A DNA stretch of 64,000 nt from Zonotrichia leucophrys gambelii (taxonomy: Eukaryota; Chordata; Aves; Passeriformes; Passerellidae): the NCBI RefSeq assembly GCF_028769735.1, contig NC_088173.1, positions 70,368,463 through 70,432,462 on the forward strand, written 5' to 3'. The position numbers and the translations under genes were made by a program. This document shows, in pieces, positions 58,001 through 64,000 of the stretch (within the stretch, counting starts at the first letter, position 1; each line of letters opens with the position of its first letter). Below the pieces are notes generated by a model. It searched no databases. It worked only from the letters and a program-made list of their open reading frames with translations, and was not told where the DNA came from.

Positions 58001-61000
58001 TCATTAATTGACACAGACTCACCCAAGGCTGTGCTAAATTCTGGACTTGGAGAAAAAGAACAGAGACACAAAGAAAAAGAAGGAAGGGGAGGAATGCCTG
58101 CAGGTAGATAAACCCAGATACTGATATTTGAAAAAAAAAATCAGTAAAAAGCAATAGGAGTAACTAAAATTCCATAGGAATTCTACTAATTGACACAGAC
58201 TGTTGCTCAACCAAGGCCGTGCTAAATTCCTGGATTTGGTGAAAAAGAGCAGAGACAAAGATAAAGAGGAGAGGGGGGAATGCACATTGGAAGCAGGGGG
58301 TCTGTATTAGGTGATACAGGAACTCTGCACCTCTCAAGCACCTCAACTAATAGGGAAAGAGAGAGGGAAATATGGCTGGGAAATGAATAAAAAGGAGGTG
58401 ACAGTGTGGGCAGTGACAATGTAATTAAGGAGCAGAGGACAGAATTCTGCGTGGACAAAATTCTCAGAATTCACAGTGACCAGGCTGGAAGAGACCTCCA
58501 AGAGCATCCAATCCAACCCAGCCCCAACACCTCAGCTAAACCCTGGCACATCCAGGCTTTGTTAAACACACCCAGGGATGGGGACTCCACCACCAACCAG
58601 GCAGAACATTCCAGAACTTTGTCACCCTTTGTGTGAAAAACTTTTCCCTGATATCCAACCTGTATTTCCCTTGGTGCAGCTCGAGGCTGTGTGCTCTGGT
58701 TGTGTCAGTGCTGCTGCAGACAGAGCCCAGCCCAGCTGAGCACAGGCACCTTTCAGGAGCTGTGCAGAGTGATGGGGGCAGCCCTGAGTCTCCTTTTCTC
58801 CAGGCTGGGCACCCCCAGCTCCCTGAGATAGAGAAAATGGAAGGAAAACAAGCTGGGATGTTCTAAATACTTCAGGAATGAAAAGTTTTTGCCTGGTGCT
58901 GCAGTGGCATGTGGCACATGAGGGTGACATGTCCATTGGTATCTTATCTAGAAAGAAACAAAATAAGGAACTTTTATAATGAGATACCTGCAGTGCTTTC
59001 TACTCTGTTCACTGTGGGAAAATGTAAAACATTATTTGCTGAGGAGGACAAATAAAACCAAATTAATATATCAGATGGCTTCCATGCAGAAGTGCCAAAA
59101 GAGGGAGGGGTCTGCCCTCACAGGGGGCACATCCTGCTGGTGTCTGACACCAACCTTACAGTCTCAGGACTTTTGCTGCTCAGAGTGACCACAAGATGAG
59201 TTAGAAAGTCTCTTTTCCCAGCCTGGTGGTCGAAGAAGGAGTCAGAACTCTTCATTTCTTGGTCTCAAGGTTGTTTATTGTAACTTATCTATAAAATTCT
59301 TTCTCTTGACCTGCCGAGGTCCGCTCAGCAGGTCAGACAGAGGCACTCTGCCTGCCCCCAGGGAAGTGTTGTACTAAAAACTACATGTTTTTAGTTTACA
59401 AATGTGTTTTTAGTTTATGTGGTTTTAGTTTACAATATTTACAATTACTTCCCAATACCTATCACCTATGTTAGACAGTGAGCTTCTACTCTAAACCAAT
59501 CCAAAAGTGCCACCATCACAGCAGAAGATGGAGGCCAAGAAGAAGAAGGAGAAAGGCTGGACACGCCCAGATTCCTCCATCTTGCCTCTTGAACCCCATT
59601 CTAAAAACCACAAAAATCTATTTTTCACCCCATGATAAATTCACTATCATTCTACTTCAACTTTATTGGCTTGTAATTGTAATTCTTCATATAACATTGG
59701 TAACTGTTTTTTCTAAGGGCTAAATCAAAGGCACAGGGGTCCTGGGCTCTGTGCCAAGGTCTCTGAGCCCCCTGGGCAGGGGCTGGAGCCCTCCAGGGCA
59801 GCCAGAGGAATTTCCTGGGTTCCAACATCAGAGCTCAGCACTGGAGCACTGGCTGAGCTCTCTGTCTCCCTGTGGCTGTGCAAAGAGCCCGTGGGGAGCC
59901 TGGCTGACTCCTTTCTCTCCCTGCCCAGGCTGCAGCAGCGGGGGCTGAACTGCTACATGTACGCACCCAAGGATGAGCTGAAGCACCGGCTGCTCTGGAG
60001 AGAGCCCTACACAGAGCATGAGGCAGGTACCGGCTCTGCTGGGCCCCTCAGGGGAAAGCATGGGCTGTGGCACAGCTGTTTCCATCCTGCCAGGACCTTG
60101 CCCATGCCAGGCAGGCCCCCAGACCTTGCCAAGGGCAAGAAGATTCCCAGAGTGTGCCCATCATGGGGAATTGCCTAAGGGAGCAGCCAGCCTCCCATGT
60201 GGGTCTCAGGCAATGTGCTTGAGCACAGCCAGGCCCACAGAGCCTTGCCAAAAGTCCTCTGTGTCATAAGAGAGTGGGAATGGTCCTCCTGGAGCCTCTC
60301 CCCTCCCAGGGACCTCAGCTCCTTCCTTTCACAATCCTGGGGTTCACTCTGCCCCCACCCCTGCCCCTTCCATCCCTTGTCCTGCTCAGTCCTTTTTCTC
60401 TTTCCATCCCTTATTTCCCTCCATCCCTTGTCCTATTCCATCCCTTGCTCCTGCTCCATCCTTTGTCCCCCTCCATCCCTTATTCCCTTCCATCCCTTTT
60501 CCCCCTCCATTCCTTATTCCCCTGCATTTCTTGTCCTATTCCATCCCTTATTCCCCTTCATCCTTTGTCCCTCTCCACCCCTTATTCTCCTCCATTCCTT
60601 GTTCAATTTCATCCCTTGGTTCTGCTCCATCCTTTGTCTCGCTCCATCCCCTGTCCCCCTTCATCCCTTTCCTACTTGATCCCTTTTCTCCCTCTGCCCC
60701 TTGTCCTCCTCCACCCCTTATTCCCCTCCATTCCTTGTTCAATTTCATCCCTTGGTCCTGCTCCATCCTTTTTCCCTTCCATCCCTTTTCCCCCTCCATC
60801 CCTTCTCCCCTTCCATCCTTTGTCCCCCTCCATCCCTTATTCTCCTTCATCCTTTGTCCTCATCCGTCGTTTATTCCCCTTCATCCCTTATGCCCCTCCA
60901 TCCCTTGTTCCATTCCATCCCTTGGTCCTGCTCCATCCTTTTTCCCCTTCCATCCCTTTTCCCTCTCCACCTTATCCCCCTCCATCCCTTGTCCTATTCC

Positions 61001-63693
61001 ACCCCTTATTCCCCTTCATCCCTTGTCCCATTCCATCCTTCATTCCCCTCCATCCCTTGTCCTCCTCCACCCCTTATTCCCCTCCATCTCTTGTTCCATT
61101 ACATTCCTCGGTCCTGCTCCATCATTCTTTCCCCTCCACCCCTTATCCCCCTCCATCCTTTGTCCATCCCTTTTCTCTCTCCATTCCTTGTCCCCCTCCA
61201 CCCCTTGTCCTGCTCTATCCTTCATCCCCTTCCATCCTTATTCCCCTCCATCTCTTACTCTCCTCCATCCTTTTCCCCCCTCCATCCCTCATCCCCCCAC
61301 CCCATTCCTGTCCCCTGTCCCTCCCAGCTCTCACAGTTCCCCTGTGCTCTGTCCCCAGCCCGCATGCAGTCTCTCATCGGGGCTGCCCAGGAACGGGGCG
61401 TGGAGTTTATTTTCGCCATTTCTGCCGGCCAGGACATGGTGTTTTCCAGCGCTGGGGATCGCCTCCTGCTGCAGCAAAAACTCAGGCAGGTACCGTGGGC
61501 CATTCCTTCATCCCACTGCTCCCAGGCCAGGGGCACACGTGCTATGTGTGCCCCCTGTGCCCACCCACCCATGCCCATGTGTGCCCATGTGTGACGGTGT
61601 TCACAGGGGTCTTAGGATGAGGGAAGAGAAGAGGATCTGACTCCATGTTTCAGAAGGCTGATTTATTATTTTATGATATATATTACATTAAAACTATACT
61701 AAAAGAATAGAAGAAAGGATTTCATCAGAAGGCTGGCTAAGAATAGAACAGGAAAGAATGATAAAGGCTTCTGTCTCAGACTCTTTGTCCAAGACAGCTG
61801 ACTGTGATTGGCCATTAATTAGAAACAACCAACATGGGCCAATCACAGATGCACCTGTTGCATTCCACAGCAGCAGATAACCATTGTTTACATTTTGTTC
61901 CTGAGGCCTCTCAGCTTCTCAGGAGGAAAAATCCTAAGGAAAGGGTTTTTCATAAAAGATGTCTGTGACACCCCCTGCACCCACTCAGACATGTTTATGG
62001 GTCCCCATGTCTGCCCCCTGTGCCCACCCCATAGGCTGCTATGGGGGTGTGAACCCTTCCTGCTGCTCTGGGCTGCCCAGTGGCCAGTGTGCTGTCCCTG
62101 TCACTGTGACAGAGAGCTAAGGGCTCCATGGGTGCAGGAGAAGGAGCAGCCAAGCCCCAGAAGCTGCTGGGCAGCGCTGAGGGTGGCACAGAGCCCTGGC
62201 TCCCCAGGGAGGGCACAGAGCTGCTGGCATGGTGGGGTGGCTCCATGTGCAGCTGCCACTCCCTTGGCAGGAGCTGCCCGGTGCTGTGCCATACCCAGAT
62301 GCCCCTGTGGAGCCCCCTGAGGGTCTCTGCTGCCCGGGGGTCCCAGCAGCCCCTGTCTGTGCCCACAGGTGGCTGCCCTGGGGTGCCGCTCCTTCGCGCT
62401 GCTCTTCGACGACATCGACCCCTGCATGTGCCAGGCTGACAGAGATGTCTTCCCCTCCCTGGCACAGGCTCAGGCCTCTGTGGCCAACCAGGTGTACCAG
62501 GAACTGGGCCAGCCCTCGGTCTTCCTCTTCTGCCCTACAGGTACTGCCTGCAGCCCCAGTGCCCAAAGTGGGGAGCCCCCTCACACTGGGGTGCCCTTGG
62601 GCTGCACCCCTGACCCTGCTGAGAGCTGAGTGCCCGGGCAGCCCCGCAGCTCTGCTGGCTCCTCCCTCCCAGAGGCCTGGCCACTAGGACGAGGGACTAC
62701 CCTGATCCAGACCTTCCAGCTCCTCACCCTCCTAGTGGAGCTCTGACCACCTCAGGACTAGGCTAGGGCTGGCCCATGATCCTGGCAGCTCCCACAGCTC
62801 TGCCTGGGCTCCTCACCCTTCCATGGCAGTTCTGGCCACGTCAGGACTAGCCCATGTTCCTGGCAGTCCCTCCCAGCCTCCTCACCCTCCCAGGGGAGCT
62901 CTGGCCACCTCAGGACAGACTACGACTAGTCCATGATCCCAGCAGCCCTTCCCAACCTCCTCACCCTCCTAGTGGAGCTCTGACCACCTCAGGGCTAGAC
63001 TAGGACTAGCCCATGATCCTGGTAGCCCATCCCAGCTTCCTCATCCTCCCAAGGGAGCTCTGCCCATCTCAGGACTAGGCTAGGGCTGGCCCATGATCCT
63101 GGCAGCTCTGACAGCTCTCCGTTGGCTCCTCACCCTCCCAGGGGAGCTCTGAGGTGTCAGGACTAGCCCATGTTCCTAGCAGTCCCTCCCAGGGGAGCTC
63201 TGGCCACCTCAGGACTAGACTAGGACTAGTCCATGATCCCAGCAGCCCATCCCAGCCTCCTCACCCTCCTAATGGAGCTCTGACCATCTCAGGACTAGCC
63301 CATGATCCTGGCAGTCCCTCCCAGCCTCCTCACCCTCCCAGGGCAGCTCTGGCCATCCCAGGGCTAGACTAGGACTAGTCCATGATCCCAGCAGCCCTTC
63401 CCAACCTCCTCACCCTCCTAGTGGAGCTCTGACCATCTCAGGACTAGCCCATGATCCTGGCAGCCCCCACAGCTCTCCCTGGGCTCCTCACCCTCCCAGG
63501 GGAGCTCTGAGGTGTCAGGACTAGTCCAGGATCCTGGCAGTCCCTCCCCTCCTGTTCCCCAGCCCCCAGGGGATGCTCTGTGCTCTCTCCCCAGAGTATT
63601 GCAGCTCACTGTGCTCTCCCAGCCCCAGCCAGTCCTGCTACCTGCAGACCATTGGGCAGGAGCTGCTCCCAGGGATCGCTGTCATCTGGACAG
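55015..63693 (+). CDS. OGA-like protein O-GlcNAcase (GH84), 5' six exons; gene runs off the right edge
   Basis: Six exons give about 197 residues of a GH84 domain: 55015-55054, 57362-57413, 59929-60026, 61359-61489, 62369-62540 and 63595-63693. Motifs are [50 protein letters not shown] and [10 protein letters not shown]-GlcNAcase removes O-linked GlcNAc from Ser/Thr of nuclear and cytosolic proteins. With a constant offset of 53, human residues G67, K98, D174, D175 and Y219 fall on G14, K45, D121, D122 and Y166 without gaps, so the active site looks intact. The sequence diverges clearly from human OGA, which vertebrates conserve very strongly, so this is probably a paralogue. Fish annotations include a gene I recall as mgea5l. 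The N-terminus is short, but the frame is open upstream to at least 54,430, so an earlier start is possible. The stalk and C-terminal acetyltransferase-like part lie outside the window. Confidence 0.88.
56652..57316 (+). mobile_element. Solo LTR, family F, in OGA-like intron 1
   Basis: Begins TGTTGGGAAAGATGAAAGTT and ends GTCCCACGTCCCTCG, flanked by TTCAG at 56647-56651 and 57317-57321. TTATAAAAAGCATTG and GTAATAAATTGC are in sense order. The 5-bp duplication suggests ERVL. It ends 43 bases before the exon 2 acceptor. Confidence 0.85.
57362..57413 (+). CDS. OGA-like exon 2, with probable GC donor
   Basis: The acceptor is CCTTTTCCAG. The exon encodes [16 protein letters not shown] and the first two bases of TGG. 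The best boundary is TG|GCAAGT, a GC-type donor. The alternative GT at 57418 needs a different exon 3 acceptor and drops one residue. Confidence 0.82.
57470..57545. promoter_or_regulatory. CTCF-like site in a small GC-rich island
   Basis: CCAGCAGGTGGTGC at 57523-57536 is one base from a strong CTCF core (GGCGC in place of GGTGC). The island has GACGGACAGACGGAC just before it. Confidence 0.4.
57742..58288. repeat. ~165-190-bp tandem repeat, three copies, in OGA-like intron 2
   Basis: GGTAGATAAACCCAGA starts each unit (about 57747, 57934, 58100). Each carries CAATAGGAGTAAC, ATTGACACAGACT and GAACAGAGACA(C)AAAG. Confidence 0.9.
58450..58815 (-). mobile_element. CR1 LINE 3' fragment
   Basis: CCAGGCTGGAAGAGACCTCC, AGCATCCAATCCAACCCAGC and TTTCTCCAGGCTGGGCACCC give a well preserved reverse-complement CR1 tail in intron 2. 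Confidence 0.85.
59197..59828 (-). mobile_element. Solo LTR in OGA-like intron 2
   Basis: Its reverse complement starts TGTTGGAACCCAGG and includes a CAATAAACAACCTTGAG poly(A) region. AAAAGTGCCACCATCAC and GGACACGCCCAGATTCCTCC resemble the 28.1 kb LTR. Boundaries are approximate. Confidence 0.7.
59929..60026 (+). CDS. OGA-like exon 3
   Basis: The acceptor is CTGCCCAG. The exon encodes [19 protein letters not shown] and ...[10 protein letters not shown], ending GCAG|GTACCG in phase 1. It contains the lysine equivalent to human K98. Confidence 0.87.
60355..61320. repeat. Polypyrimidine minisatellite (CCATCCCTTGTCCC) in OGA-like intron 3
   Basis: Nearly 1 kb of about 20-25-base degenerate units TCCATCCCTT(G/A)TCC(T/C). 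The + strand is overwhelmingly C/T. All three + frames stay open for lack of purines, giving false proline/serine proteins. Confidence 0.93.
61359..61489 (+). CDS. OGA-like exon 4
   Basis: The acceptor is TGTCCCCAG. The exon encodes [19 protein letters not shown] and ends CAG|GTACCG in phase 0. It matches human EIEFIYAISPGLDI. Confidence 0.9.
61590..61970 (+). mobile_element. Solo LTR, family D, in OGA-like intron 4
   Basis: TGTGACGGTGTTCACAGGGG to GATGTCTGTGACA, 381 bases, the most complete copy of the family in the window. No target duplication is obvious. Confidence 0.78.
62369..62540 (+). CDS. OGA-like exon 5 with the catalytic Asp pair
   Basis: The acceptor is GTGCCCACAG. The exon encodes [13 protein letters not shown], with the two catalytic aspartates at residues 121-122, then [16 protein letters not shown] and FLFCPT. 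It ends ACAG|GTACTG in phase 1. Confidence 0.93.
62690..63545. repeat. ~70-130-bp irregular minisatellite in OGA-like intron 5, about 9 copies
   Basis: CTCCTCACCCTCC, GGAGCTCTG(G/A)CCA, CCTCAGGACTAG and CCATGATCC(C/T)(A/G)GCAG recur in fixed order with variable spacing. Confidence 0.9.
63595..63693 (+). CDS. OGA-like exon 6
   Basis: The acceptor is CTCTCCCCAG. The exon encodes [19 protein letters not shown] and [11 protein letters not shown], ending ACAG|GTGAGC in phase 1. The tyrosine equivalent to human Y219 is present. Confidence 0.9.
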
Positions 63694-63721
63694 GTGAGCA
63701 TGGACCAGCTCTGGGGGTGTG

Positions 63722-64000
63722 GTTATAAAACAATATAATAGTAATATATCGTATTATTAGTAATATAATATATAATATATAATATATAATTTTAAATTAA
63801 TATAATAATATAATTACTATAATAATAATTAACAATTATTACAGATAATAATTATAATAAATAAATAGTAATTATATAAATGTAATATATAAGAATATAA
63901 TTTTTCTATATTGTATATATTTAAATAAATACATTTTATATATACATATATTAATATTACATATATATTAAATATATTAATATATTTATATACATATTTA
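63722..64000. repeat. AT-rich tract at the right edge (OGA-like intron 6)
   Basis: TAATATA, TATATAA and AATAAT mixtures begin about 30 bases after exon 6 and run to the edge. Confidence 0.85.

Noticed and set aside
60274..61640. Very long proline/serine-rich + strand frames (up to about 450 codons)
   Set aside because: They are open only because the DNA is a polypyrimidine array without stop codons. All three frames are open together and the array lies in an intron between well-supported exons.
55015..63693. Reading the GH84 gene as the canonical avian OGA
   Set aside because: Canonical OGA is highly conserved and has a long N-terminal extension. This sequence is too divergent and starts almost at the catalytic domain. 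Not fully excluded without a search.

Overview
This window is vertebrate nuclear DNA, most likely from a passerine (songbird) microchromosome. The evidence is compact intron-containing genes, a conserved M1AP-DOK1 gene pair, several truncated CR1 LINEs, many solitary retroviral LTRs of songbird-like families, and very many GC-rich minisatellites. Nothing looks bacterial or viral-genomic. Family names and comparisons with human proteins rest on recall, because no search was possible.

Layout. From 1 to about 22 kb I see no exons. The region is a mosaic of CR1 pieces, solo LTRs, tandem arrays, AT-rich microsatellites, and short unique islands that look like candidate conserved non-coding DNA. 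Two CpG-rich patches at 20.2-20.6 kb and 22.2-22.5 kb each carry the same palindromic NRF1-type site. Three different minisatellites follow at 22.5-25.6 kb. M1AP (meiosis 1 associated protein) lies on the + strand, with nine coding exons from 28,813 to 42,937 that join in frame to a complete 527-residue protein. DOK1 (docking protein 1) lies on the - strand, with five coding exons from 51,658 to 45,250 and a complete 594-residue protein. The two genes converge tail to tail about 1.2 kb apart, as in mammals. From 55,015 to the right edge, six + strand exons encode the start of an O-GlcNAcase (OGA/MGEA5)-like GH84 enzyme with its known catalytic positions intact. The gene runs out of the window.

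The genes do not form a pathway. M1AP acts in germ-cell meiosis, DOK1 is a tyrosine-kinase adaptor, and the OGA-like gene should remove O-GlcNAc from proteins. The most notable points are the divergent OGA-like gene where mammals have other neighbours, its probable GC-AG intron, three LTRs sitting about 45-55 bp upstream of splice acceptors, a nested LTR with a perfect 6-bp target duplication, strongly strand-asymmetric arrays in introns and at a promoter, and a 433-bp tandem repeat whose second copy has lost many single bases in homopolymers.
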